64,000 bases of DNA. It comes from Phytophthora sp. 'mugwort'. Its lineage: Eukaryota; Oomycota; Peronosporomycetes; Peronosporales; Peronosporaceae. The DNA is taken from the NCBI GenBank assembly GCA_033558025.1, contig JAUCEF010000009.1, positions 2,480,001-2,544,000 of the forward strand, read 5' to 3'. The notes below the pieces were generated by a model. The model had not been told where the DNA came from, did not search any database, and saw nothing but the letters and a program-made list of their open reading frames with translations. The position numbers were made by a program, and so were the translations under genes. Within the stretch, counting starts at the first letter, position 1, and each line of letters opens with the position of its first letter. Below, piece by piece: positions 33,447-46,700 of this stretch.

Positions 33447-36400
33447 CTATCGCTTCTTTGCAGTCCACGTGGTTCCTGAGACGTCTAGCGAGCGTTTGCG
33501 GCTGGCGATTGCAGCACTTGAACTTGTCTGGTTCAACACGTCGGCATCCCACGCCTCCCAATCGATGTCCTCCATAATATCATCGATTACACCGTGGCTG
33601 GCCGTTGCACTGGGCCTCGTAGACATCAGCGTTTTACGTCTGCTCTTATCTTGGAAAAATGGGGAAGACTTGGGCGCTGGGGTCGCTTCGACAACCTCGA
33701 CAACGGAATCCAGCGCCTCTAAACTGTCCAGCACGTTGCTGGAGCGGGTTGTGTGCATGGGAGACGGGGTCAAATTGTTCTGTGTCAGTAGGAAGCATTC
33801 CGTCAGTGAATCACAGCAGAACAACAACATACAAGCTAACCGCAATGGCCGGAGTGTCGGCATCAGCGTACCTTTTCGAGGTATGTCTTGACGATATCGA
33901 TGATCGCTGCACCATACTTCTTCACGCGAATGCGTCCGACGCCGTCGATTTCCAGGAGCTCAGCATTCGATACGGGGACCGAATTGGCAATCGAGGCAAT
34001 ACCACCAGTCGTAAGGATGTGGTACGGCATGAGGTTCTGGCTGTCGCACACACTTGCACGCCAATCCTTGAGGATCTGAGCAAGTGCTTCGACATGGTCC
34101 TCAGGTATTCTGTGGTCAATACGATGACGGTTTGCTTAGTACAGTCTACAGATAGAATATGAAAGCCGCATAATGACAGGTACCTCCTAGAAGATATGCG
34201 CTCTGGGATGAGCGGATACTCGGTTGTAGTCGAAGGCGGCGCGACCACCTCCACGACATCGTTATCATAGTCATCGCTTAGCTCTTCGATTGCGTCCTTC
34301 GCACTCGCCTTTTTCTTCTTCTTAGTCGTTTTTCGTGCTCCAGCTGTCTTATTCGTTTTGGTTGCAGCAGTTTTCTTAGGTGCCTTATTCTTCGAGGTCT
34401 TCGCAATCTCCCGTGATGCACCATCAGATACACGCGACTGGTATTTTGTTTTGCATACAATACGAACTCGCTCGCCACGCATGAGCCTGTTTGAATTGAT
34501 ACCAAGCGATAGGAACGTCGTCGTGAAGCCCTTCGCGTTGGTTTTGTCCTGGAAATTTCAGCATCCATTACACTTAGTATGAATTCAGTAGTATAAATCA
34601 ACAGAATCTACACCTTACCACTTCGCGCAGGTACTGCCGGAGAATCATATGATACAGAATGCGCTCCACTTCACGGCGGGAATAGCGTCCTTTGCCTTTG
34701 CCGAACCCTTTAAGCTGTGAGAACTGATCTTGCTTCCATTCTCTACCCTTGACCGCCATGCCAAGAAATATTTGAGCAATCTGCACAAGTGTCGAAGGAT
34801 CACCGCTCTCTTCGAGGCTTTTAACTAAGGAAAACGCAGGACATGGGTGAGAATGTTCTCCATACTATAGAAATCAACTGGTTACCGCAAACGTACTCAT
34901 ATCTGCCAGGGCTACGCAGTCCTCAGTCACGTCCGACTTCTCGAACGTAATCCCCAACGTCTTGTTTTTGCAATTATCGCAAGTTCCGTGGCACTGTTCA
35001 CTCGAAAAGTGCTCGCCAAAGTACTCAAGAAGAGATGTTCGGCGGCACTCGACTTGATTTTCACAGAATTCGGTCATGCGTCGAAGATTTTGCAGATGTA
35101 CGTTCCGATGCTGCATATTCTCGGGATCCTTCGTGATGAGCTTGCGTCGTCGAGTCTGTTTACACATGCACGTGAGTTAGAGGTAATGATCATTCTTTCA
35201 TGCATGACATCGGGAACGAGTGAACATACCAAATCCAAGAAGGAGTAGTATAGAATACAGTTCGCCACTTCTCCATCTCTTCCCGCACGACCAGCTTCCT
35301 AAAACAAACTGAATCAGCTACTCAACTCGCGAATAAATGACAGCAGAACAAGGTACCTGGTAGTAGTGCGTCACAGACTGGGGGATAGTGTGGTGAATAA
35401 CGTAGCGCACATCCGGCTTGTTGATTCCCATTCCAAAAGCTACCGTGGCACAAATGAGCTTGATTTTGCCCTTGCTCCACTCGTGGTGACGATAAGCGCG
35501 GTCTCCCGGTTCCAGTCCCGCATGGTAAAACGAAATTTGACTTGCTTTTGGCGTGTTTTCAAAACCCAGCGCCTTGATCAGTTTCTTTGCTGTCTGTTCG
35601 CAATCCTTTTTTGACAAGCTACACAAAATACGATAGATGCAGGGTTAATTCCACAAATTAATAGGAATGGATGACATTCTTGGAACCTCTCTGCATGATT
35701 ACCAGTAGATAATTCCCGAATCGTCAATGTGTTTCCGAACGTAATCTGCTATTTCAGCCATGAACTTGGAAGTCTTCTTGCGCACATCATACGTCAGGTT
35801 TGACCTGCAAGTTTCATAGCGTGATTAGAGTATAATTTCGGCCCATAGCCTACGCAATGCGCGCAAACGCACCGGTTAAAACTTGAACGAGTAATGAAAG
35901 GGTTTCGCAGCTTCAAGTTTTTAACGATATCTGCCTCTGTTTGTGAGTTTGCTGTCGCAGTTAGAGCCATAATCGGGACCTGCACGGGCAAAAGTATCAG
36001 TGCATGATGAAGCAAAAAAGTTTCAACAACGCAACACCGTACGGATGGGAATTTGGTTCGAAGTGTCCCCAGAGTCATATAATCTTTCCGGAAATCGTGA
36101 CCCCATTGACTAATGCAGTGCGCTTCGTCGATCACAAATCGAGCCAACAAGCCGCGCTTTTCAAGCGAGTCAAACAAGTTGTTGAGCATGCCACTTGACG
36201 CAATTTTCTCGGGGGTCACATACAGCATTTTGATCTTGATACGATTGGAAAAGAGTTCTGTGATAATAGGTCGCTGTTCAGTGGCATAGTCTTGGTCACC
36301 CTTTAAATTCGCAACACCCACGTCCAGTGCCTCTAGCTGTTGAACTTGATCTTGAATGAGCGACACCAACGGAGAAATGACAATGGTGACACCGTCATCA

Positions 36401-38002
36401 ATGCAGGCAGGCAATTGGAAGCAAAGACTTTTGCCACCTCCAGTGGGCATCAGCACGAAAACATCACGCCCACTGAAAGCCTCCATGACAGTTCGCTCCT
36501 GATTGGGTCGAAATAAGTTGTGTCCGAAAACGTCGCGAAGCACTCTCTTCGCACGCTGCATTTTGGAGTTTACGCTTGGATCACGAGAGACACAAGACTG
36601 TTCAATGATGCGCGGGACAGTCTGGTGAACTTCGATAGAATTGCTGCCAAAACCAGAACCTGATTCGGCATTCACCCAAGAATGAAATCCACATGTGCTG
36701 CATCGATAATATAGTCGGTTAGCGTTTGCTCCATGCTGCACTCGGGCTTCCACGGTTGGTATTCCACAAGAGCACGTCGGGTTCTTGTTGGAATCGACTC
36801 CACGATTATCCGCTTGAGGTATATGCACAGGTCGAGGCGGTGGGTGCACAGGCGATACATTCCGACAGAGCGGAGATGTCTTCGTTGTACCTTTGCACTC
36901 CCTATACCGCCTGCTCAATGCCTCCAGTTCCTGCTCGAGCTCTGTACGACGTTTCTGCATAAATTCCGGCACGTCCCCCTCAAGTGACGCATCATCACAC
37001 TCCTCGCGAACTTTACGGAGATTCTCTCGTGTCTGCTTGATCGATTGGCACAGACCTTCAGCCAGCATAGCGCTCGCTGTCTCCTGGGGACCACTAGTCT
37101 GCGTAGACGGAGGAGAAATAAAGTTCTCGTCCGACATCAGAGACATCTGCGGAGCAGCTCGACGTTTCTGTTGCTGTGCGCGCTGGTGATTAGCAACCAG
37201 AGCGTCCACATCCACGTCGATAAACAAACTGTCTGCGTCATCATCGACACCTATACACAGAATTTGCTGCGATGGAAAGCGTGCTGGCATCGCTGCTACG
37301 CTGTTCTGATACCCTGTCTTCGCCCGGTTAGTCATCAGAGGCGGCGTGATCGTCTGCGTCAAATCTACAACGTCACTTGCCGCTGGTGCAGACTGGAGAC
37401 GTACAGACGGCGCCCCATCTCCTCCTCTCCGTGCAGAGCTCTCCACAAATTGTCTCGGCTGCTCTAGAGGAACCGAAACTGGCGCTGCATTAATCACTGG
37501 GATCGTCCCCAATGCGATCCTGGGCGTCGGGACCACCTTGAGCTTCGTCGAAGCCTTCGATCTCGCCCGTAAAGCCTGAAACTTGAGCAGGGCATCTCGT
37601 CCTCGTTGAATAGTTTCCAGACAGTTTTCTTTATCTGCTGCTCCGTCGTCAGCGCTGCTCAAAAGACCACATCATTGAGAGCCTCAGACGCCGTTAGCCA
37701 ACTATAGTGCTCTATAGAGATGCTGAGATGTACTCACGCTTGTTTCCTGGCCGCGCGACTGTCGAGATACTCGCCGATGACGTGAGAATTGAGACACTGC
37801 TGCAGCGCGTTCTGGGGTGCCTGAAGACGGATTTTGGCGGGGAATTGCAAGACGTGTAGACAGAGTTAAAGCATGAGAGAGGCATGGTTGAATAGCTCTT
37901 CTCTCGGGTATACGGACATACCTTCTCTGCCCATGCGAGCTGCTCCTTCAAGTTGAATTGCGGTGTCGCGTCCGCGCGCTCCTCGCCCGCTTTCGCGCGC
38001 AT
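33447..38002 (-). CDS. RecQ-family DNA helicase with GRF zinc finger, RQC and HRDC
   Basis: Twelve exons by eye: 38002-37922, 37820-37738, 37654-36043, 35979-35873, 35804-35703, 35618-35357, 35298-35230, 35155-34897, 34824-34619, 34548-34184, 34109-33872 and 33779-33447. All junctions keep frame; about 1238 residues. A 3'-5' helicase for recombination and repair. A GRF-type finger CSCGIPTVEARV...CSTCGFHSWV lies at about 349-382. The helicase has LMPTGGGKSLCFQLP (Lys463), DEAHCISQWGHDFR (about 564), ALTATA, YCLSKKDCE, YHAGL, VAFGMGINKPDVRYVIHH and QEAGRAGRDG. The zinc region (CRRTSLLEYFGE...CDNCK) and winged helix follow (about 790-980), then a Lys-rich linker and HRDC (about 1049-1128). A Met at 38068 is an alternative start. 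BLM/WRN/Sgs1-like. Confidence 0.92.
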
Positions 38003-39011
38003 ATTTGAGTGCGGAATAGGAAGGAGTGATGGTTTTGTGCAACGTTTTGGAGAGTGCAGTAGTGACATTCCTTCAGCTGAGTGACATATGTTGAAGCCAA
38101 CTAGGTCGTCTGCGACTTACGCTGGGAATACGATATTTTTATTTTTTTGGTAACTAGGAACCAGTTTCCGTACGGCACGACATTCGCGCATGTATTGCGT
38201 TCCGCTGACGCTTCCTTTGCTGTAGTACATTATTGAGCGGCTGTTCAGTGCACCGACTTGGTCCTTCGGCACCGTTACTTCCTCAGAAAGCGAATCAGCG
38301 TTCCGCTTCACCATCACCGCAAACATGTGCGAATGAAGATACTACTGAGTTCCAATACAGTCAGAACCAAACCGAGGGCTCAACTTCTATCATGCTGCTC
38401 TGCCCCTTGCCCACGTGGCACGAATGTTGCTTGAAGCCTCATGTTGACCGAGGTTACGCGCACGCAGTACCGTGGAATTAATCCGTCGAGAGCTGTCCAT
38501 CCCTCATTCTTCGGTATTCCTAGTATAATGGAGCCATGTATTTCACACAGAACTAGCGGCAAGATGTGGTTTCTGCTACTTCAGGTTGAGGTTACCATTA
38601 TTGCTTGTCAGCCACTCCACCGGGAGGAGATGCCAGGAACTGTTTGACCCTTAGGGTCCATTGTCAAATGTACGAGCAGCTTTTCGTAAGAAGTCGTGTA
38701 AGCGATCGATGACCAGCGTCAGCGGCTAAATACTGTGCAATCTGATCATCTCCATATGTCTCGTGCCTACAATGTCCATGCCCAGGGCTACCAATTATGG
38801 CATGTTTTATTGGTGGAATCGAAGAAAAATAATGTCGTGCAATACGTACAGCGGGTCCGTTGATTTAGCACCCCACCCAGTTTTTTTACCCAGTTTAACT
38901 TGCAAATCCAGGCAATACATTTAGAGTGAGCTTCTACCCACCGAGTACCCCCTTAAGTCTCTTAGGCATCGAAAGGGCTCAACGTTTCACCGCCTCATCA
39001 TCTATATTAGT
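38003..39011. other. no gene recognised
   Basis: Immediately upstream of the RecQ gene. Short open frames on both strands (for example 38117-38326 minus) show no recognisable motif. The 5' part must hold the RecQ promoter. Confidence 0.4.
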
Positions 39012-39650
39012 TCATATGAAAATCAGCTTAGTCTTGAGATCCGATATTGTCGTGGCTGGGTTTATGTATAACGCCTTCTTCATCATAAACCACAGTTTTT
39101 GCTCGGGTTTAGATCGGGGTATTTTTGGAAGATGGCCAATGGAGATCGGGCACAAGTCCCATAAGCAATCAGCCGTTAGCTTAGTCGTGTGTTGTTGTGA
39201 TCCTCCCGATAGACCTAGGAAGCTTTTCGTAATTGGGTCTCCCTTGCGCTGTAGAGGCATGTACCCAGCCTGTCGTGCCATAGCGCTCAACCGAAGCCTC
39301 GTCGATAAAAACACTAAGCTTCACCAGTTTGGCTTCGTGTATCGAACCTTTTTGCGTAAACTAACCGAAGCCGACGTGTCTTCGGTTCAGAAATGAATAT
39401 TTTCATGCCGATTTCCCTTCAGACCTGCTTCGTGGATGCGGTTCCGGACAACCTGGCTGGAGACCGGTTTATTGATGCTCTTCGAGACTTGAGCGGCAAC
39501 GGTGGCCGCCACTCACGAAGAGGTTCTGCTCGACTTCTAGTACGATGTGTCGGTCAATTCGGGTGTCGGTTAGTCGAAGGCGCCCCTTACGTCGAGGGCA
39601 CGGCGGCATGCCCATGTACTTGATGATAGAACGAACGCTGTCTCGAGGAA
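39012..39650 (-). pseudogene. Tc1/mariner-type transposase remnant
   Basis: Right to left: IPRDSVRSIIKYMGM, then RLTDTRIDTSY and ATVAAQVSKSINKPVSSQVVRNRIHEAGL (39640-39430), a helix-turn-helix pair of the Tc3 type. FIDEASVERYG...GWVHAS follows, with a catalytic Asp (about 39310-39260). Near the end come a WPSS strand where the second catalytic Asp normally lies and KPEQKLWFMMKKALY...PATTISDLKTKL (about 39110-39020), matching the NPIEN-W-MK tail. Several stops and frame changes show that it is inactive. No terminal repeats or TA duplications were identified. Confidence 0.7.
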
Positions 39651-41640
39651 TATCTAGAGGGCCTGATTATTCTTCGACTGCCGCGGCCTTCCTTCCATTT
39701 AGAATCCACACGTTCACATAGATTTTGGAATATTGCCGTCGAGGTCCACACGGCATTGCATCAAAATGTAAAGTAAGTTTGATGGCGACACTGGTCGTCA
39801 CACCCAATCTATAAACTATCGGTGATCGACGCGGCTTCGTGTTTAGTGACGGAGCCTATATCTACCAATGAACCCACGCAAAGCGAGCCTTCAGGTGAAC
39901 TAGTTAACACAGAGAGTGGTGGCCTTGTACGCGGGGCCTAGACCGAGTGATAGCATTTCAGGCCGCTGAAGTTGGAGGAAAAACAAAACCTGAGGGAGGC
40001 TCGATTATCAGACCTGCTGTGCAACCAGGAGCACCGATATAAAATGCATGGCCAACATCACATTAATAACGACAAAAAATGATAATCGACAGTCATGCTT
40101 TATTTTAGTTTGAAGGCCATAAACGTTGCATACGTCCCAGTGGCTCTCGTTCTGGCATAGCAACATAATCTGCTCGAGCGTGATCGGGTGTAGGCTGTTG
40201 CCCTAGGCCGAACGTATCCGGAGCCATACTAAAGTAAAGAATCGTCGACCATGTTAAGTGTGTGGGATACTGTGGAGCAGGGCATGCTGCTCTTGATCAG
40301 CAAGCCGGCGGCGGTTTTGGAGGCGCTTCACAAAGGACCCATCCTTTTCGACATCAGTGAAGAGTCCGGCGCTGCTCCGACGGCAAATGGTAGTAGCAAC
40401 ACTTTCTCAGCCCGCATCAATCAAGCGGTTTTCCCACAAAGCACACGTACGCAACCAGACTCAAACTCGGGGTTGGCTGGCATTGGGATTTGAATGATTT
40501 GTGACAGCTCGGTTAGCCCGGCAACCACTGTCATTCTTGCGGAGAAATAAGTTGTCTCTCGGTGATTGGAAGACCACATTCTCCTCGGCCGAGTGGCAAC
40601 GAGGCGATAGTGACAGAGGCCCTGGCCTGTCTTACAATAATATATAGGATCCGATGAGTCTATACCCATATCAGCACCGTACTTAGTAGAGAGGCCGGTG
40701 GTACCCTCGGCCTTATAGAGTCATATATAGGATTTCCCACAGGGATATGTTCACACTTAATATTGGTATGTATATATGGATAGCTATAGGAGGACTTACA
40801 GAGTCTCAGAGCCGGAAAGAGGTTACGTACACACGTCATAAATAAGCCATTGGTGGCACCCTTTTCGTCCCATACGGAGTACAACAATCACTCGGAATCT
40901 TATGGTCCGAGGCTTCTATTCTAGTGGCATTGGTAGTGGCGCGGGATCGGAGAGCAGCCCCCCCCCTCTTCTCGTTCTCGCAGCAAGAGACGACGTAGTT
41001 TGCCGGAGCGTTCGCTGAGACGCCGAAGGGGGGGGGGGGAAGATCTCCAAGTGACGGAAGAAGGTACAGGGGGGCGACGCAGGGTCGTGCGTTTTGTATA
41101 TTCAGCGCATTTCACGTCCATTGGCGCATCTGACGTAGGTACTACCCCCCGCGGTATAACGTAATTCGTCCGAGGGATGATGTTGTGGAATCCCCCGAGC
41201 TGGACACACAAAGTTTCGCGGATTGGTAAGAACTGGAACAGTACTCACACAACTATTGCAAGCGGACGTACCAGGTGTGTTTATCCTATTCATAGAGAGT
41301 TGTACACAATCTAAAATTATATGCGTTCTCGAACTCTGTGCGAGAGGATATAAAATGATTCTAACGCCAATACTGTCGGAATTGTGTAGCTCTCTCTTTA
41401 CTGTGTCCATAGTAAAGAGTGTAGCGAAGGCGTAATGAGGTCATAAAGGATGGGAGATAGGACAACACGTCCAGGTTCAAGACGATTTGGGGTTCCCCAT
41501 TCTTAGACTCTGTACCGGTTTCGGACAGTGTAAGTCAAGTGACACTACAGTGATATGTACTCATCCTAAAACTCAACACTAATGTCCCTCCATCCGTCCG
41601 TCTGTCATGCCATAACGTGTTTCTAGCCGCAATCTCATTG
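39651..41640. other. no gene recognised; possible LTR-like DNA
   Basis: No coding motif. Two long G/C runs flank 40955-41040. The part from about 41178 to 41450, with TGTTGTGGAAT at its left and a TATAAAA word near 41349, resembles a copia-type LTR in composition, but no matching second copy or primer site is present in the window. Confidence 0.3.
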
Positions 41641-41737
41641 GCTGCCGAGCGCAGCGAAGGCGGCCCTTATTCACTAAAACAACCTTTCGCCGAAGGCGGC
41701 CATTAGTCGGAAATATAAATTAATAATTGGTTGAAAC

Positions 41738-41941
41738 TTGATGTATATTTTTAGCTCGCGTCTTTCATCTTTGAAGATGGACGCCGTCACATGTAGGGTG
41801 TGCGAGGCGCGAGTGGTACGCCCCCGCTCAGTCTTGACGGGCTGGGGATGCAGCTGCAAATGGGCTGACCCACCTACAGGGACCAAACCTAAACCGACCC
41901 GCCGCATATGCGGCGGCGCTCGGCTAGTGCTTTATAAATAA
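41738..41941 (+). CDS. small Cys-rich open frame inside a possible Helitron
   Basis: The likely start is the second Met, MDAVTCRVCEARVV (41777), giving 54 residues with CxxC, then GWGCSCKW and a lone Cys. This could be a minimal zinc-binding fold, but no family was recognised. Its last codons overlap the palindrome proposed as a Helitron 3' hairpin, which argues that the frame is either part of the element or a chance opening. Confidence 0.25.
   Translation: MMYIFSSRLSSLKMDAVTCRVCEARVVRPRSVLTGWGCSCKWADPPTGTKPKPTRRICGGARLVLYK
41899..41927 (+). mobile_element. candidate Helitron 3' terminus
   Basis: A perfect 18-base palindrome CCGCCGCATATGCGGCGG (41899-41916) is followed after 7 bases by CTAG (41924-41927) and then T. 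Helitrons end in a short hairpin about 10 bases before CTRR and insert between A and T. Helitrons are common in Phytophthora. No Rep/helicase gene and no defined 5' TC end were found in the window, so it would be a non-autonomous copy. Confidence 0.45.
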
Positions 41942-42908
41942 CAATGAATATACACCTTAGAGTATTATCTTATTAGCTGTCGTACATCACGACATAGACC
42001 GTTTTTGCGGAGTTGTTGCGATAGATTTTAGAGGAGGCTGCGCAACAAATTATGACCTCCAACAGATCAGCGACAAATTTCGGGCTACCTGACGGTAGAG
42101 TTGCTTTCAATGATGCAGAAGCCACCGCTCCCTAAGCCCCCCCCCAGGGTTAAACAAGTGGGCTTAGTCTTCGCAGATGGATTCTTACAAATGTAGTTGA
42201 AAATAGTTTTTGTGACTCGAGTTAATGATTCGGCGTGGCCAGCCGACCGAGATGGACGGAAACGCAAAGGTTGCGATGCAGTTCTTAACGTACAGATTCC
42301 TTAGCCACGCTATGAACACAATGTAAGCGCCTTCGGCTTCAATTCTGTCTTTATTCTTTTCGCCTAACTAACTACTATCTAAGCACTACTCCCGATCGAC
42401 TTTGTGAAATCCGAGGCTACTCGAAGATTTTGAACTTATGGGTACATGGAGGATTTATGCGGACCATCACTCCATTTTGTTGGACCATTTGCGCTAATTC
42501 TTCTAGGACGCTCTAGGCAATATTGCATCGTCTTTGGGGTGAAACCTGTTACGGTTATCCACCGATATCCGCCTATCCACGAGAGTGTCTGCGTACACCG
42601 TAAGTAAAAAGTCCACTACTGTGGGAGGTGTATCCTTTTCGTCTTTTGTAATGGCATCTGTTTTTTATCTCCCCTGCCGACCATCACTCCTAATACCTTG
42701 GCGGAACCCCCCCCCCTCCCAGTCGAAATCAGCCTCCAACCTCTCGCAGCAGCCACAGCAGCCTAATGCATGGGAACATATCGGTGGAGACCGACGCCTC
42801 CCCGCCCCTAAGCCCCCTCCACCCCGTCACCGTATCCGGCGACAGCGAGGCGCCTCGGGCCCCAAGCCGTCGTGATGGCGCTTCACGAGATAGCGAGGGT
42901 CAGCGGCA
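41942..42908. other. no gene recognised
   Basis: Moderately AT-rich DNA with C runs near 42137 and 42707. It probably includes the 5' terminal region of the MULE that follows, but no terminal inverted repeat was found. Confidence 0.35.
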
Positions 42909-43695
42909 GTGATGCCGATTCCGAAGGACCGACGCCTACCCAGGATGCAGCCAAAGAAGAAGAAGAAGAACAAGCGCACCGTCGGCGGCAGAGGACGGCG
43001 CAGCGCCAAGAAGAGACGATTGACGTATCACGGCCGTGCCTCCCGTCTTCTCAGGCCTTCTGACAGCTCAGCGTCCGAAGAAGAGGCGAGCAAGTCCGAC
43101 TCAAGCGGGTGTATTAATGAGGGCGACGGGAACGATGGAGGAAATATCGCCGTCATCGATAAATTTGCTCACGCGTTCCGGGTGTTGATCGCATGGCGTT
43201 CGAGGACTGGACCGTATTGGAGTCCTATTTGAAGATCTACAGCCGCCGTACGCACCAGGTTTATATTGGCATCGCCGGAACTGGGACCCAGACTCAGACT
43301 GTGTCTAGGTTTGAATTGTGATGAACATTTGCGCTGGTTTGAGTTGCTAACAGTTTGCGTTTTGGGTAGATATACTAGATCCGAACGAATACCCCTGTCG
43401 CACAAGGAACGCCAGGTTGAAGACCAATCACTCTGCGTACACGGATATTTCTGAATCGCTACAGTTCTGCAACAAGACGCATGTTTGTACGCATCATGGA
43501 TCTGCGCGACAAAGTCGGAGTCGAGGATCACGACCGAACCAGCTCTCCAGGAAAATAAACCGCCAAGCTCATGTGCAAATTGCTGCTTACTGGCGAATCA
43601 ATGATTTTTACTATTCTAACTGGCTACCCTTCAGATTAACGCATGCGTCCGCATGGTGGGGGACTGGGAGGTTTCTATCACGAGGCAAAGAACGT

Positions 43696-43751
43696 CCCGG
43701 GCTCCATGGTAAGTATTGCAGAGGCCTACAATACTTACCATTGAGCCCGGG
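43696..43751. repeat. near-perfect 56-nt snap-back palindrome in MULE copy 1
   Basis: Arms of 26 bases beginning CCCGGGCTCCATGG are inverted around a 4-base loop AGGC with two mismatches. The palindrome interrupts the transposase frame between SRGKERPG and EVSNEDVLEAV. Confidence 0.85.
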
Positions 43752-46700
43752 AGGTCTCCAACGAGGACGTCCTAGAAGCCGTCCAGACTCTTCATCGGGC
43801 GGGGGGCAACAGGAAACACATTCTGCAGTATATCAATATAATACAAGTGTGGAACCAACGATGAATGACGTGCACAACCTCGTAGTCAAGCTTCAACATG
43901 AAAGTTACACTTTCCCCACTATCGAGGAGCGAATCCGGGCAATTCTAAAAGAATTCGCAACTCAGAAAGGCAACCTGACTAGGGTGTGTGCTAACGATAA
44001 GGTAAGCGATGATGATGACGTGTACACATCGGCCTAATTGACTAACTTTGCTTCATATTTATCTTTTTTGTTCGAACAGCACGTTGTCGACTGTAGTTCT
44101 ATTCAGTCTAGCCACATGCGCTCAATGTTCGCTCATTTCCCAGAAGTAGTGTTAATCGACGCAACGCACGGCACGAATGCGTCCAACTACAAGTTGTTCA
44201 GCTTCATGATTCACGATTCTATGGGCAAATGGCAGCGCGTCCAGGTTGGTTTCGAAAATAATGAAACTGACGACTGTGTTGCGTTTTCAGAATGTCGTCT
44301 TATCTAATGTTGTGCGCACTGTTCTGGACTGCATCAGGTTCGATATAGTATTTCCTGCTGGAGAACGAGCGCGAAAAAACTCTGCGTATTGCATGTAAGC
44401 AGTTTAAGGAGGGATGTCCAAGCTTCGACTCCATTGCTGTCATAATGATAGACAAAGATTTTACGGAACTTTTGGTGCTACTGGACGAGTTTCGTGGCGC
44501 CTGAATCTTGCTGTGCCACTTCCGCGTGGGTGAAGTACTTACAAGAAGACCTGACAAACGCGAAATACACCCTCGACGTGTGGACCAAAAAGAGATGAAG
44601 CGTCTGCTGCAGCTGCTGGCGAGTGCGCCAACCGAGGCGGTGTATGAACATGTCATTTCAGCGATGAAGGTGGTATTGCTGTCGGAGGAAAAAAGGAGTT
44701 GTGGTTCAACTATTTCGACGCTAATTGGACGGGGTGTAAGGAGAGATGGAGCTCAGTATACCGAGGCAACGTAACGCACATGGGGAATCAGATAAATAAC
44801 AGGTATGCAAAAAGAATTGCAGTTCCTGTTTTATGTTGCTAACGCGTCTAATCAATTTATTTGCAGATTGGAATCAAGCTGGCCGAAGTTGGAAACGTTG
44901 GTAAACCGCTCGACTACGTTGGATGATTGTGTATTTCGATTCTGTATTGGCAGACCGTAAACGAGAAGATGTGGGCAAGAAGTATCAATCGAATTGGTGT
45001 ATTTATCAATAAGGAGTACGACGAAGAGATGAATATTTTGTTGAATACCGTTTCTCGGCACGCAATGGAACTCGTGAAACAGCATACGACTTTGCTCTAC
45101 TATCGACCACCCAGTACAAGTATTATCCGCTCGGGCCGCATTTTATGATGCAGTACACAGCTGGGAAGGAAGACGATCTTCATCATGAGTATATGCTGAA
45201 TCCGGAAAGTTGGACGTGCTCCTGTATTTTTCGCGTGACGCGGTTGTTGCCATATATATCGCCACATTATATACTAAGGAAAGTTACTGGCTGTCGCAAT
45301 CTCGTTCCGGAAAGCATTATTCACTCACGTTGGCTTGCCCAAAACCTATCGCAAACTGAAACAAGGGAATATTACAGATGACGATGCGGTCCCTTATGAG
45401 GACCGTCAAGTGCCGAGACCTCTTCATATCCGCGCCAAGAACCAAAACGAGAAATTTAAGGAGTTGTTTGCGGTGGGGAGGCAGATCGCCGATGTTGGGT
45501 GTCGATGGGGGACCGCTGCTCACTCGGCCTTGGTGGCGTGGATGCTGAAGTCTCTGATAATGTGAAAGAAGGACATTTGCTTTCTATAAGAGACGACGTC
45601 GGGTTGCGTACACTGCCCTGCCACCGAAATCTTCCGACCCCGTCACAAGAGAAAGCGACGTCTGAGTCGGTGGTACAGACCCAGACTGGTCCCCAACAAA
45701 ATGCTCAAGATTATTTTCTTCCAGAAGCATTCATTGATGGAGATTGCAAAGCCCAATTGTCGCTTAGCGGACGAGCGGCGTATGCTCTTGCGGAAGCCTT
45801 CGATTCAGCAAATTTGCATGCGGTGCCACTGGCCCGACCCAGCGATGGTTATGTCTCATCCCACAGGCTGTCATCGTCTCTAACTGTACCAACATTAGAG
45901 GTCGAGCCACCAACTCAGACTGTGCCATCAAATGAGATTGCGTCACCGACTGAGACTGCGGGGAAGATTGGAAGTGATATTCCACGCGCTGGGGCACCGC
46001 AGCAACCAGTGGTGGAAGCAGGTCACGCCGCCCTGGAGTGTATCGACAAGAAAAACAAAGCGGGTCCGGTGAAGATTACCCAGGCTTCACGCAAGAAACA
46101 TCCAACAATGCGTTGTACCAGACATCACAGCTCGTAAGTGCTGTTGCGGATGGATACGCACCCTCTATTGCTATTTTGCTGGAGGCTGTTAAAAATGAGG
46201 TGACGTACAAGTTTGCAGCAGCTGTCCGCGTGCTATCAATTTTACCCCAGACAAAACGAGCCAAAATTACAGTTTGCGAGCGGAGGGCCAAACGGCTGAC
46301 GAGTATTTCGACAATTTTACTGTAGGTTCATTGCAAAGACTCGCTACCTGTGACGCGCATATTGTGTTGTTCCAAAACCGGTAGTCAGCGACCACGAGGC
46401 GAGAATGCCACAAGAAGGAATCACCGTTATGACGGGAAGGCTGGTTTACGATGTTCCAACTTTGGAAGCAATGAGGTCCTGGCACACAGCCATCGCTCAT
46501 TTTGACGGTATCGAAGCTGCTGTGAATGGGTTAACAATTACGATAGAACGGAGTGGAATGCTGATGGATCTCTGTGGAGCGACGGCATTCTGGATAAATG
46601 CGATGTCGTTACCCGACTGAAATTCATTGACGTGCTTGGGCAGCATTACTGGGCCACATTATTATGTGGAAGAACGATGGTCGAAAGTTTGTGTATGGAT

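Noticed and set aside
35794..37662. RecQ protein starting at the first codon of the long frame (37662)
   Set aside because: That codon is TTG and lies in an intron; splicing to two upstream exons gives a better N terminus.
41178..41450. Copia-type LTR
   Set aside because: It has a TG start and TATA word, but no second LTR, primer site or coding partner was found nearby.
43169..43531. 120-codon minus-strand frame in the MULE
   Set aside because: Opposite to the FEDWTVLESYLKIYS transposase segment and without any motif.
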